A stretch of DNA of 50,353 bases. Origin: an uncultured bacterium (GTDB lineage: Bacteria > Verrucomicrobiota > Verrucomicrobiia > Verrucomicrobiales > V1-33). The position numbers and the translations under genes were made by a program. A model generated the notes under the pieces. It ran no database searches. It was given only the letters and a program-made list of their open reading frames with translations, and was not told where the DNA came from. The DNA is taken from positions 1 to 50,353 of the forward strand of contig CAJBME010000164.1 in assembly GCA_903954065.1 (NCBI GenBank), written 5' to 3'. Each line of letters opens with the position of its first letter. Within the stretch, counting starts at the first letter, position 1. This document shows, piece by piece, positions 15,537-23,330 of the stretch.

Positions 15537-17369
15537 TCAGGGCGCATCCCCGCGCAGCCAGTCCACAATCATGCCTATCTGATCGGGCGTCAGCTCCCCT
15601 TTGACCCCATACGAGGGCATCCGGTCGTTGCGTGAGCCATAAAAACGATCATGCGCCGGATCATGAATAAAATCGATCATCCACTGCCGGCTGCCCCAAC
15701 CGTCGAGCACCGGCCGCCCGCCGGTTTCCTCGCGCCAGGCATGACAGTCCGTACAAGCCAGCCCTTCCTCCCCTAGCAGGCGGCGACCTTCCGCGATCAA
15801 GGTCGCATCGCGAGCATCAACCGCCGCTTGCGCGGGCAACCCGGCCTCCGCACTCAAGGCCCATACCACTTTTTCCAGATGCGACTTTTCAACCGCCGAA
15901 TAACCCGCGACGTCCTCAGTGACAAAGGTGACCATTTTACTCACTTTTTCGCCCTCTGACGGTTTCACAAACCCCGTCTCCCCCCAATATTTCGGGGTGA
16001 CGAGGTGCGCTGGATCAAGAAATTCGCTCAACCACTGACGCGACCCAAACCCAGCCAGATCAGCAGCACTGGCCGGCGTGGCCAGCGGTCGACCTTGTCC
16101 ATTGTGTCCGTCATAGGCATGGCACGAAGCACATTTCTGCGCAAACAACCGCGGCCCCTGCGTGTACGCATCCCCGGCCAAGACGGCCGCCATGCCCCCG
16201 GGAGGCAAACCATCCAGCTTCACCGCCAACGTATGCGCACGCGCCGCCTCTTTCTTCGCCTGAACCATCGCCGCCCGCTGCCCAGGATCACGCCAGTCGT
16301 GCACCCACGTCCACGCCGTCAATAGGCTATACCCCGCCACCCCCGCACACGCCGCAAACACATTCACCCGGTGACCAAACTTCCAGCGCGCCAAAAATGG
16401 CATCAAAATCAGAAATCCAAACGCCGCCCCAGGCAACACCATCGCCGGAATAAATTGGCGCGATCCAGCGAAAATCTCGAGATGCAATAATCTGAAGAGG
16501 AAAAGAAAATACCACTCAGGCCGAGCCGATGGATCTGCCACAGAGACGTCCGCCGGAGCCTCCAACGGCGCACCGCCAGCCACGACCGTAATCACCATCA
16601 TCGCCGACAAAAAGGCCGCACACGCCGCCGCATCACGCCAGGCCTGCCCCGGAAACCATGCCGTGACCGGCAACCCCGCTTCCTCCAACCCGGTCCCCGC
16701 CGGCACCGCCGTTCCCTCCCCTCGACGGCGCTCATGGCGCACCGCACGACGAAACACCAGCGTCTGCATCACGATTAACCCGATGATCACGCCGGGAAGC
16801 ACCCCCGAATGAAGGACCATGACCCGCTGCAAGGTCGCCTGTCCCGGCTGCACCCCACCTAAAAACAACTCACGAATCCACGGACCCACGAAGGGACCGT
16901 TGGCCATCAACCCACTGCTGACCTGCGAGGCCATGAAACCGCGCCGATCCCAAGGCAGAATATACCCCGTGAAGCAGGTGGCCAGCACCACCCCCGTCAT
17001 GACCACGCTCAGCCAAAACCCAATCTCACGCGGCGCCCGATACAGCCCGCCAATCACCAGCTGCAACAAATGCAGCACCAGCAGCACCACCATGACCTGC
17101 GCCACATAATGATGAAGCCCGCGCACCAACCACCCACCAGCCACTTTCGTCTGGATAAAATGCACACTCTCCCACGAACTCACCACCCCAGGAACATAAT
17201 AAAGCCACAACGCCAGCCCCGTCACACACTGGGAAAATAAAGCAAATAAGACCAGCGTCCCCCACACCCGCCGCCAACCCGGCCCGCCCGGCACCGCATG
17301 AAAAAATAGATCCCGGAAAAAGGCCGCCAGCCCAGTCCGCTCCTCAAACCAATCAAAAAGTGCTCGCAT
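15537..17369 (-). CDS. Cytochrome b fused to two cytochrome c domains
   Basis: 610-residue membrane subunit of a quinol:cytochrome c oxidoreductase. Residues 1-210 are the cytochrome b N-terminal four-helix part and about 245-350 the C-terminal part with the Qo motif P-E-W-Y (284-287). Two c-type heme sites follow, C-A-S-C-H (413-417) and C-T-D-C-H (539-543), the second with an M-P-S-Y-G axial-Met candidate (Met584). Heme-b ligands His86/His100 and His187 are present, but the position 15 residues after His187, His in b6-type proteins, is Gln202. The fusion replaces a separate cytochrome c1/f. The Rieske gene lies immediately upstream on the same strand. Confidence 0.9.
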   Translation of the reverse strand: MRALFDWFEERTGLAAFFRDLFFHAVPGGPGWRRVWGTLVLFALFSQCVTGLALWLYYVPGVVSSWESVHFIQTKVAGGWLVRGLHHYVAQVMVVLLVLHLLQLVIGGLYRAPREIGFWLSVVMTGVVLATCFTGYILPWDRRGFMASQVSSGLMANGPFVGPWIRELFLGGVQPGQATLQRVMVLHSGVLPGVIIGLIVMQTLVFRRAVRHERRRGEGTAVPAGTGLEEAGLPVTAWFPGQAWRDAAACAAFLSAMMVITVVAGGAPLEAPADVSVADPSARPEWYFLFLFRLLHLEIFAGSRQFIPAMVLPGAAFGFLILMPFLARWKFGHRVNVFAACAGVAGYSLLTAWTWVHDWRDPGQRAAMVQAKKEAARAHTLAVKLDGLPPGGMAAVLAGDAYTQGPRLFAQKCASCHAYDGHNGQGRPLATPASAADLAGFGSRQWLSEFLDPAHLVTPKYWGETGFVKPSEGEKVSKMVTFVTEDVAGYSAVEKSHLEKVVWALSAEAGLPAQAAVDARDATLIAEGRRLLGEEGLACTDCHAWREETGGRPVLDGWGSRQWMIDFIHDPAHDRFYGSRNDRMPSYGVKGELTPDQIGMIVDWLRGDAP

Positions 17370-17421
17370 GAAAAATCAGTCGTAGTTGAAACAATGACAC
17401 CACCAGCCCAGCACCCGCCAC

Positions 17422-18018
17422 TTAAGCCGGCTTCTTCTGCGCCATATTAGGAGTGAAATTTTGAAATCGAACCCACACTTCCGCTCCACGGAGCTCAACG
17501 TCGAGAGCATCAAGATCCCGCGGACTCGGAGAGGCCGTCCCCAGCCGGACTCCGTCGGCCGCAAAACGACTTTCGTGCAGCGGACAGAAGAAATCCCGCG
17601 TCTCTTCACGCCAAGTAATCGGACCACTGACGTGCGGACACGCCGAATTGAAGGCGCTCACCTCACGCTCGCCAGTGCGCATCAGAAAAACTGAGCCAAT
17701 CGCCCGGCGCGAAAACTTGAGCCAAGCCTCAGAGGGTTCAGCCAGCACCTGATACAACTGCGGCGCCCCACCCACCGGAAGATCCTCCAATCCAGCCAGC
17801 CGCACCAACAACCCAGAACCTCGACGCTCCACCAACGGGTGAGCCACCACCACCGCACCCGCCACCACCGGTCCCAGCAGCGCACACCCCCCTAGCCCCA
17901 AACAAGCCACTTTCTGCAAAAATTGCCGGCGAGTCGCCTCGTCATCGGTAGGGGCCACACCAGCACCCAGCTCCATGCGCTCAGGCCCGGGTCCGGCAGT
18001 GTCGTCTTCAGCTCTCAT
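17422..18018 (-). CDS. Rieske iron-sulfur protein of the bc-type complex
   Basis: 198 residues from the ATG at MRAEDDTAG. An AAGGA stretch about nine bases upstream serves as a plausible ribosome binding site and supports this start over one 13 codons earlier. A Tat-like R-R-Q-F-L-Q-K segment (30-36) leads into the single N-terminal membrane anchor (about 38-60). The 2Fe-2S site is complete: C-P-H (Cys127, His129) and C-P-L-H (Cys145, His148). It should pass electrons from quinol at the Qo site to the c-type hemes of the downstream cytochrome b-c fusion, 52 bases away on the same strand. Confidence 0.92.
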   Translation of the reverse strand: MRAEDDTAGPGPERMELGAGVAPTDDEATRRQFLQKVACLGLGGCALLGPVVAGAVVVAHPLVERRGSGLLVRLAGLEDLPVGGAPQLYQVLAEPSEAWLKFSRRAIGSVFLMRTGEREVSAFNSACPHVSGPITWREETRDFFCPLHESRFAADGVRLGTASPSPRDLDALDVELRGAEVWVRFQNFTPNMAQKKPA

Positions 18019-18177
18019 AACCTCATCATCCTTACTCCATCCGCCCCCGCAAGACAAGGAACCCCTCTCTTACCCCGCAAGCATTTGCCTAGGCCACCGT
18101 GAGCAGATGACCCATCAGGCCGCCGCCAAAACCAAGCTACCGGGACAAAAACCGCCCCACCTCTCCCGGCCATGCCA

Positions 18178-18202
18178 CGCTTCCACGCCCATCATGGAAG
18201 CG
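18178..18202 (-). terminator. Hairpin downstream of the TIM-barrel isomerase gene
   Basis: Perfect 8-bp stem CGCTTCCA (18178-18185)/TGGAAGCG (18195-18202) with a 9-base loop, beginning 13 bases after the stop at 18216 on the minus strand. A T-run follows only some 30 bases later, so an intrinsic terminator is possible rather than certain. Confidence 0.4.
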
Positions 18203-18215
18203 CCCCCCCGCCACC

Positions 18216-19115
18216 TCAAGCCTTCACCATTTCGGCGCGAATCTTTTCCAACAAGGCCTTTGTCGCTCTGATGCCAGCCGGCTCATCAAGCTTGGAACCT
18301 TCATATTCAATCCCCACCCAGCCCGAATACGCATGCTTCTTGATCACCAAATCCATCATTTTGCGGTAGTCCGTCTGGGTTTCCTCACCCGTCACCGGAT
18401 CAAAATCATGGCTCTTGGCACTGACTCCTTTGGCGTAAGGCATGGTCTCATCCACGCCCTTGTAGCGATCATAGCTATGAAAATTTCCAAAATCCGGCAG
18501 GGTCCCGGCATTCGGCAGTCCTACTTCTTTGATGGTGGCGGCCAGCCACTCACCGTTGGAGGAAAGCCCGCCGTGATTTTCAACGATGACGCCGATGTCA
18601 TGAGGCTTGGCGAATTCAGCGAGTTTGCGCAATCCTTCAGCCGCGCGCCCCCTTTGTTCCTCCGGAGTACCGGCGTCGCCCGTGGCGGCATTGACCCGGA
18701 TACTGTGGCATCCGAGAAAGATGGCGGCCTCGACCCATTTTTTATGATTATCCACCGCTTGATGCCGCTTAGCCTGATCAGGATCCCCCAGATTCCCCTC
18801 CCCATCACACATGATGAGGACCGGAGTGACCCCGAGATCAGTGCAGCGCTGCTTCAGCTCTTTCAGATATGACTGATCCTTCGCCTGATCTTTCCAGAAC
18901 TGATTCACAAACTCAATGCCGGTGATCCCAAAATCGTTCTTCGCCACCGCAGGGAAATCCATGTTCTTCATGGTGCCGGCAAAGTGGGCTTTATGAAGCG
19001 ACCACTGAGCGAGGGAAATCTTGAAGGGCAGTGGGGTTTCGGCGGCCTTGAGCCACGATGAAATCGACGGCAGGGCGAGGGCGGACGTAGCGAGGAATCG
19101 ACGACGAGTGGTCAT
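18216..19115 (-). CDS. Exported sugar phosphate isomerase/epimerase-like TIM barrel
   Basis: 299-residue protein of the xylose isomerase-like TIM-barrel superfamily. The N-terminus is a Tat signal ([11 protein letters not shown]), so it probably acts in the periplasm. Candidate metal and substrate ligands fall at strand ends in the expected order: I-E-F-V near the N-terminus, V-E-N-H-G-G, D-F-G-N-F-H, K-S-H-D-F and a late I-E-Y-E-G. Such exported paralogues are frequent beside Gfo/Idh/MocA oxidoreductases in this phylum and may epimerise or ketonise sugars. The exact substrate is unknown. A terminator-like hairpin follows. Confidence 0.8.
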   Translation of the reverse strand: MTTRRRFLATSALALPSISSWLKAAETPLPFKISLAQWSLHKAHFAGTMKNMDFPAVAKNDFGITGIEFVNQFWKDQAKDQSYLKELKQRCTDLGVTPVLIMCDGEGNLGDPDQAKRHQAVDNHKKWVEAAIFLGCHSIRVNAATGDAGTPEEQRGRAAEGLRKLAEFAKPHDIGVIVENHGGLSSNGEWLAATIKEVGLPNAGTLPDFGNFHSYDRYKGVDETMPYAKGVSAKSHDFDPVTGEETQTDYRKMMDLVIKKHAYSGWVGIEYEGSKLDEPAGIRATKALLEKIRAEMVKA

Positions 19116-19211
19116 GATGACGGGGATATCGGGGTGGATGGTGGTGACGGCCGTTGGGCCGGCTGGGAGCAGTCTGCCTGCGAAGCCGTCAGGGGAAAAG
19201 CATTTTTCGCA

Positions 19212-20129
19212 TCAGGAAACCGCCGCTTGCCGCACCGGGCGCTCCCGCACCCGGCACCATCGCTGCCACCACGCCACCGGCATGCCCACCACCACCCCCG
19301 CCACAAAACCAGCCAGATGCGCCCCCACATCCACATTCAACCCATCCCCCCCAGAACCAAAAACCCCCAGCAACCCCAATCCCCCACCAAAGGGCACCAG
19401 CCACGATCGATGCCGCCGGAACCCCTGTCCGCCATGAGACCAAATCATCCCATGCGCCACCAGCAAACCCACCGCCGCAAAAACAGCCGTCGACGCCCCC
19501 ACCCCAGCCCACCGCTCAGGATAAAAAAACGCCGCCACCGCAAAATTCCCCAAAACCCCAGCCCAGCCGACCCACCACCAGCCCAGCCACCTCCCAAACG
19601 CCCGCACCACAAACCACATCAATAAAAGCCCAAACGACAGATTGCCCAGTAAATGCGCCATGTCCGCATGCACCAGCAACGCCGTGGCCGCACGCCACCA
19701 CTCGCCATCCACAAAAATCTCCACTCCATCCCGAGACCAGCTCCGGGCCAAATCCCGGGCCACCGACACCTTCCACCAATGGACCCCTCCCAGCACCACA
19801 GCCATCACCAACAAACCAGGCCAAACCGCACCCATCACCTCCGGCGGCGGTGGCGGAGCCCTACGCACCGCTTCCTCCTCCTGCCTTTGCTCTCGATCGT
19901 AAGCCGCCAGCTGCACCAACGCCAGCTCCTCCCGCTCAGGAGGAACAAAAACCGCCATCCCCTCCGCCGTCTCAGCCGTCCAATGCGGTACCCCCTTAGC
20001 CAAAAGCACCGTGCTCCACTCGCGACTCCGCGCGCGATCCGGGGCCAAGGCCACCGCCACCACCCCAGCCGGAGCCTGGGGCGGTGGATCGAAAGTTAAA
20101 AGTGACCGGCTCATCTGAAAATCGTCCAT
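19212..20129 (-). CDS. Rhomboid-family intramembrane serine protease
   Basis: 305 residues. A cytosolic N-terminal region (1-100, with a Pro-rich stretch of six prolines) precedes six to seven membrane segments. The rhomboid signature is complete: W-W-R-A-A-T-A-L-L-V-H-A-D-M-A-H-L-L-G-N-L (loop 1 with the His and Asn of the oxyanion region), G-V-G-A-S-T-A (nucleophile Ser in G-x-S) and D-V-G-A-H-L-A-G-F (catalytic His). It is Gly/Trp-rich on a strongly C-biased plus strand, which makes long antisense open frames here. Met6 is an alternative start. The substrate is unknown. Confidence 0.88.
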   Translation of the reverse strand: MDDFQMSRSLLTFDPPPQAPAGVVAVALAPDRARSREWSTVLLAKGVPHWTAETAEGMAVFVPPEREELALVQLAAYDREQRQEEEAVRRAPPPPPEVMGAVWPGLLVMAVVLGGVHWWKVSVARDLARSWSRDGVEIFVDGEWWRAATALLVHADMAHLLGNLSFGLLLMWFVVRAFGRWLGWWWVGWAGVLGNFAVAAFFYPERWAGVGASTAVFAAVGLLVAHGMIWSHGGQGFRRHRSWLVPFGGGLGLLGVFGSGGDGLNVDVGAHLAGFVAGVVVGMPVAWWQRWCRVRERPVRQAAVS

Positions 20130-20263
20130 GCCAGCTCACATCACCGGCCATCCATTCTAACGCCAACCGCCACCCCACGCCAGCCCACATCGTCACCGTC
20201 TCAAGGCGTCAGAAAGAGCGCTTGCACTGCCCCAATCCCCCGCACAATGAACACGCCCCTCAC

Positions 20264-20553
20264 ATGAAACTTTCCCGGCCCAATGACGGCATTAGCCGCA
20301 TAGACCAGCCCGAAAAGCACAACCACGGATGGTTCGTGCGCGTCAGCCTCAAAGGAAAATAACTTCCAAATTCTTCGCAGACAAATTACATCGCGGAAAA
20401 CAAGCGGCGCTGACCGAAGCCCGACTCCACCGCGACACACTCGTTCAAAAACTCCCTCAGCTACACCTCGCCCTCATTCTGCCCTGTGTCTGCCCCATCG
20501 CCCACTCCAGCCCCCGCCGCCCTTCGCGCCACCGACCTGTGGAGGACTTTTGA
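20264..20553 (+). pseudogene. Frameshifted AP2-domain protein
   Basis: Starting at ATG 20264, the frame reads a 32-residue peptide with I-S-R-I-D-Q-P-E-K-H-N-H-G-W-F-V-R-V, the beginning of the bacterial AP2/ERF-like domain, and stops at TAA 20360-20362. The next part of the same domain, S-K-F-F-A-D-K-L-H-R-G-K-Q-A-A-L followed by a helix ending V-Q-K-L-P, continues in the other frame from 20359 and stays open to 20553, overlapping the next gene. One missing A in the run at 20356-20359 would join them. It could be a real one-base deletion, a homopolymer sequencing error or, less likely, a programmed -1 slip. The rest of 20130-20485 shows nothing else. Confidence 0.7.
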
Positions 20554-21217
20554 AATTGGTGCCCAAAAAATCGACGTCCTGCGAGGCCTTTCCCTCGAAG
20601 TACCGGCCGGTCAGAGAGTCTTTTTATGCGGATCCTCCGGAGCCGGTAAAACCACCCTGCTCTACACGCTGGCCGGCCTAGAAAGACCTGGGCGCGGACA
20701 CGTCTTCCTCGGCAGCGAAAACCTGTACACCCTCGGAGAGTCGCGACTCGCACGCCTTCGCAATACCAGCATGGGGTACGTCTTTCAAAGCTACTTCCTC
20801 CTGCCAGAATTAACCGCCTTGGAAAATGTCGCACTGCCCGCCCTCATCGGCGGTCGCCGCGCCCGCGACCGCGCCGCCAGCCTGCTGGAAAAAGTCGGCC
20901 TCGGCCCCCGCCTCCACCACCTGCCCCATGAATTGAGCGGCGGAGAACAACAACGCGTCGCCATCGCCCGCGCCCTCGTCAATGACCCCAGCCTGCTCTT
21001 CGCCGATGAACCCACCGGCAACCTCGACGCCACCACCGGCAACGACGTCATGCAACTGCTCCTCTCCCTCGTCGCCGAAGGAAGGAAAACCCTCGTCGTC
21101 GTCACCCACGACCAAAGCCTCGCCCGCCTCGGAGACCGCAAAATCACGCTGGCCCACGGTCAAGTCGCCAGCGATGAACAAACCACCCCGGCCCCAGCCA
21201 ATGGACACACCACGTAA
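20486..21217 (+). CDS. lolD: ABC transporter ATP-binding protein, LolD/MacB type
   Basis: 243-residue ATPase with Walker A G-S-S-G-A-G-K-T-T (49-57), Q-loop F-Q-S-Y, signature L-S-G-G-E-Q-Q-R, Walker B L-L-F-A-D-E followed by P-T-G-N-L-D, and the H-loop V-T-H-D. The A-D-E-P-T-G-N-L-D form and short length are typical of the LolD/MacB/FtsE group, which drive lipoprotein release or export with an MacB-fold permease. No permease gene is adjacent, so assignment to lipoprotein sorting is inferred. It starts with GTG 20486; the conserved part begins around residue 13. Confidence 0.85.
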   Translation: MSAPSPTPAPAALRATDLWRTFEIGAQKIDVLRGLSLEVPAGQRVFLCGSSGAGKTTLLYTLAGLERPGRGHVFLGSENLYTLGESRLARLRNTSMGYVFQSYFLLPELTALENVALPALIGGRRARDRAASLLEKVGLGPRLHHLPHELSGGEQQRVAIARALVNDPSLLFADEPTGNLDATTGNDVMQLLLSLVAEGRKTLVVVTHDQSLARLGDRKITLAHGQVASDEQTTPAPANGHTT

Positions 21218-21265
21218 AATTCGTGTTTCATCACTCCCATTTGCAGCTACATCGAACCCCTGATC

Positions 21266-22135
21266 ATGAAAAAGATTTACCTTGATGGCCTGATTGTCGA
21301 TGAAGCTGATGCAAAGGTCTCCGTCTTCGACCACGGCCTGCTCTATGGCGATGGTGTCTTCGAAGGCATCCGCTTCTACAATCACCGCGTCTTCCGCCTC
21401 GAAGAACACATCCGGCGATTGTACGACTCAGCCAAATCAATCCTCCTCACCATCCCGCTCACTCCGCAGGAAATGATCGCCGCCACCTGCGCGACCATCA
21501 GAGCCAACGGTCTCGTCGATGGCTACATCCGCCTCGTCATCACCCGCGGGGTCGGCCCGATGGGCCTCTCCCCCTACAAATGCCCCAAAGCATCGGTGAT
21601 CATCATCGTCGACACTATTTCACTCTACTCGGAAGAAGCTTACGCCAACGGCCTGACCATGGCCACCTGCTCCAGCCGCCGCCCATCACACGACATTCTC
21701 AGCCCTCAGGTCAAAAGCTTGAATTACCTGAACAATGTGATGGCCAAGGTCGAGGCCCTCCAAGCTGGCGCCGAAGAAGGATTGATCCTCAATGACTTGG
21801 GATTGGTAGCCGAATGCACCGGCGACAACGTCTTCGTCATCCGCGATGGATTGATCACCACCCCGCCCATCACCGCCGGCGCCCTACCCGGCATCACCCG
21901 GGCCGCGGTCATCGACATCGCCAAAGAATTAGGCATCCCGCTCGCCGAACGAGACCTGTCCCGCCATGATATCTATACCTGCGACGAATGCTTCCTCACC
22001 GGCACCGCCGCCGAAGTCATCGCCGCCACCAAACTCGACCAACGCGTCCTCGGAACAGGCAAACCCGGCCCCATCACCCAGAAAATCATCGCTCGCTTCC
22101 GCGAAATAGTCGGCACGACCGGAACTCCCGTCTGA
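21266..22135 (+). CDS. ilvE: Branched-chain amino acid aminotransferase
   Basis: 289-residue PLP enzyme of fold type IV that transfers amino groups between glutamate and the keto acids of Leu, Ile and Val. Diagnostic segments are V-F-D-H-G-L-L-Y-G-D-G-V-F-E-G-I-R near the N-terminus, the PLP lysine in Q-V-K-S-L-N-Y-L-N-N (Lys150), E-C-T-G-D-N-V-F (PLP phosphate side) and P-G-I-T-R, with F-L-T-G-T-A-A-E near the end. Length is normal for the short bacterial IlvE/D-amino-acid-transaminase branch; a preference for branched-chain substrates is the most likely reading. It lies 48 bases after the ABC ATPase. Confidence 0.9.
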   Translation: MKKIYLDGLIVDEADAKVSVFDHGLLYGDGVFEGIRFYNHRVFRLEEHIRRLYDSAKSILLTIPLTPQEMIAATCATIRANGLVDGYIRLVITRGVGPMGLSPYKCPKASVIIIVDTISLYSEEAYANGLTMATCSSRRPSHDILSPQVKSLNYLNNVMAKVEALQAGAEEGLILNDLGLVAECTGDNVFVIRDGLITTPPITAGALPGITRAAVIDIAKELGIPLAERDLSRHDIYTCDECFLTGTAAEVIAATKLDQRVLGTGKPGPITQKIIARFREIVGTTGTPV

Positions 22136-22171
22136 CCAAAAAGACCGGAAGCCCGGAAGACCCGCCGATGA

Positions 22172-22186
22172 GAGCCCCCCGGGCTC
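22172..22186 (+). terminator. Short hairpin after ilvE
   Basis: Perfect 6-bp stem GAGCCC/GGGCTC with a CCC loop, 36 bases past the ilvE stop, followed by ATTAT rather than a T-run. A weak terminator candidate. Confidence 0.3.
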
Positions 22187-22221
22187 ATTATCCGCCATCG
22201 CGAAAAAAACCGTCCAAAACA

Positions 22222-22242
22222 CACGGCTCATCGAGAGCCGTG
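22222..22242 (-). terminator. Hairpin plus T-run ending the giant-protein operon
   Basis: Perfect 8-bp stem CACGGCTC/GAGCCGTG with a 5-base loop. On the minus strand it is followed by TGTTTTGG and then a run of seven T, the arrangement of an intrinsic terminator. It lies 250 bases beyond the stop of the last operon gene (22491), with the REP-like repeat in between. Confidence 0.45.
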
Positions 22243-22297
22243 AGGATTCGAAGAGGAATGAGTGGAGCCCACGCATTCAGGTCATCGGCCAAAAAGA

Positions 22298-22436
22298 CGT
22301 TCGGAGAAACGTTCGGAGAAACGTTCGGCGCCGCGACCGGGGTCAGCGACCCACGGCTACAGAAGACCCAAACACGAAACAACCACGCGGCGGCCAAGCC
22401 GCCGCTGTAGCCGGGTACGCCGGCCCCGGCTTTCAC
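22298..22436 (+). repeat. REP-like intergenic repeat, copy A
   Basis: Three parts occur in order: a 12-bp tandem of CGTTCGG units (22298-22328), GGGGTCAGCGACCC followed by GGCTACA (22339-22360), and a perfect GCGGCGGC/GCCGCCGC hairpin (22388-22406) followed by GTAG and a CCGGG-N9-CCCGG hairpin (22407-22429). GTAG next to a hairpin is the hallmark of REP sequences moved by Y1 transposases. The same parts in the same order recur at 50213-50353. Together with the flanking hairpins this explains the gene-free stretch 22136-22490. Confidence 0.75.
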
Positions 22437-22490
22437 ACTTGGCCTTCGGGCCACATCCATCAAGCTCATGAAAGCGCAGCGGCCGCCGTC

Positions 22491-23330
22491 TTAGGAGGAG
22501 GGCCGACGCGATCGCCAGGCGGCACAGAGCACGAGCGCCAGCAGTCCACCGAGCAGAGTCCATGCTAACGCCCCGCTGGCGCGGGCTATGATTTGACGCT
22601 GGCTAGGCGCTACTGGACGTGACACCACGGTGGGCAGCGGATCGAGAACGGAGAGTGACGGCGTTGATTTTTGATCATCGGGGACCGCACCAGCTTCCAC
22701 TGCCGTGAGGTGATAATTGAGAATATTAACGCTTTGGTCATTTTCTGGTTCCATCTCGGTGGCAAAACGTTCCGGGTCCGGCGACATAAAGATCCGGTTG
22801 AGTGGAAAGTGACTGGGAACCACGAGGGCGGTGGTGATTTCCTGAGTTGTGGCGATGAAACACGCCGTACACCCGGCGGCATCATCGCGCCATATCTCCG
22901 CTTGGACCGTGACCAAACCGCTTTCTCCATTGCGAAGCACCGGTTCCGACCGCGGCTCTCCCAGGAGATCCACCAGATGGACATACGTTTCACGCGCTTG
23001 GACCTGACTTTGCTCAATCCCGATCAGGCCCGCCACCTGAGTTTTTAACACGCCACCCAGCTTACCCTCGTAAAAAAAATACCAATAGGCAACCTGTGTG
23101 GAACTTCCCTGATTCAGTATCTCCGTGAAGCTGAGAGCCCCTTCCACCCCGCCCAACGGAGTAGGGCCTTCCAAAGCCGCCGGTCGGCTGGCCGTAAAAT
23201 CCTCCGGAGACATCCCCAGACTGACGTTTTCAGGGATGATCATTTTTCCAAGAGCGGCGAAACGATCGACAGCCGCGGCCCCACCGGTCCAATCGATGAG
23301 AAACAACAAGGCGATGAAACAATATTTCAT
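22491..23330 (-). CDS. Membrane-anchored exported protein coupled to the giant surface protein
   Basis: 279 residues with a signal peptide (about 1-20), an extracytoplasmic domain (about 21-240) and a single C-terminal membrane helix (252-271) followed by a basic R-R-P-S-S end, so the bulk should sit in the periplasm or outside. The domain holds a C-x-x-C pair (Cys154, Cys157) and an L-G-M-S-P-E-D-F-x-x-x-R-P motif near the N-terminus. I do not recognise a family. Its ATG overlaps the stop of the 2,099-residue gene in ATGA, which implies translational coupling and a fixed ratio or cognate pairing. Candidate roles are anchor, chaperone or immunity protein for that product; all are inference. 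Confidence 0.75.
   Translation of the reverse strand: MKYCFIALLFLIDWTGGAAAVDRFAALGKMIIPENVSLGMSPEDFTASRPAALEGPTPLGGVEGALSFTEILNQGSSTQVAYWYFFYEGKLGGVLKTQVAGLIGIEQSQVQARETYVHLVDLLGEPRSEPVLRNGESGLVTVQAEIWRDDAAGCTACFIATTQEITTALVVPSHFPLNRIFMSPDPERFATEMEPENDQSVNILNYHLTAVEAGAVPDDQKSTPSLSVLDPLPTVVSRPVAPSQRQIIARASGALAWTLLGGLLALVLCAAWRSRRPSS

Noticed and set aside
19154..19999. 281-codon open frame on the plus strand, Pro/Thr/Ala-rich
   Set aside because: It is antisense to the rhomboid protease, whose catalytic motifs are complete. The composition is the mirror of a G-rich gene and no family resemblance is visible.
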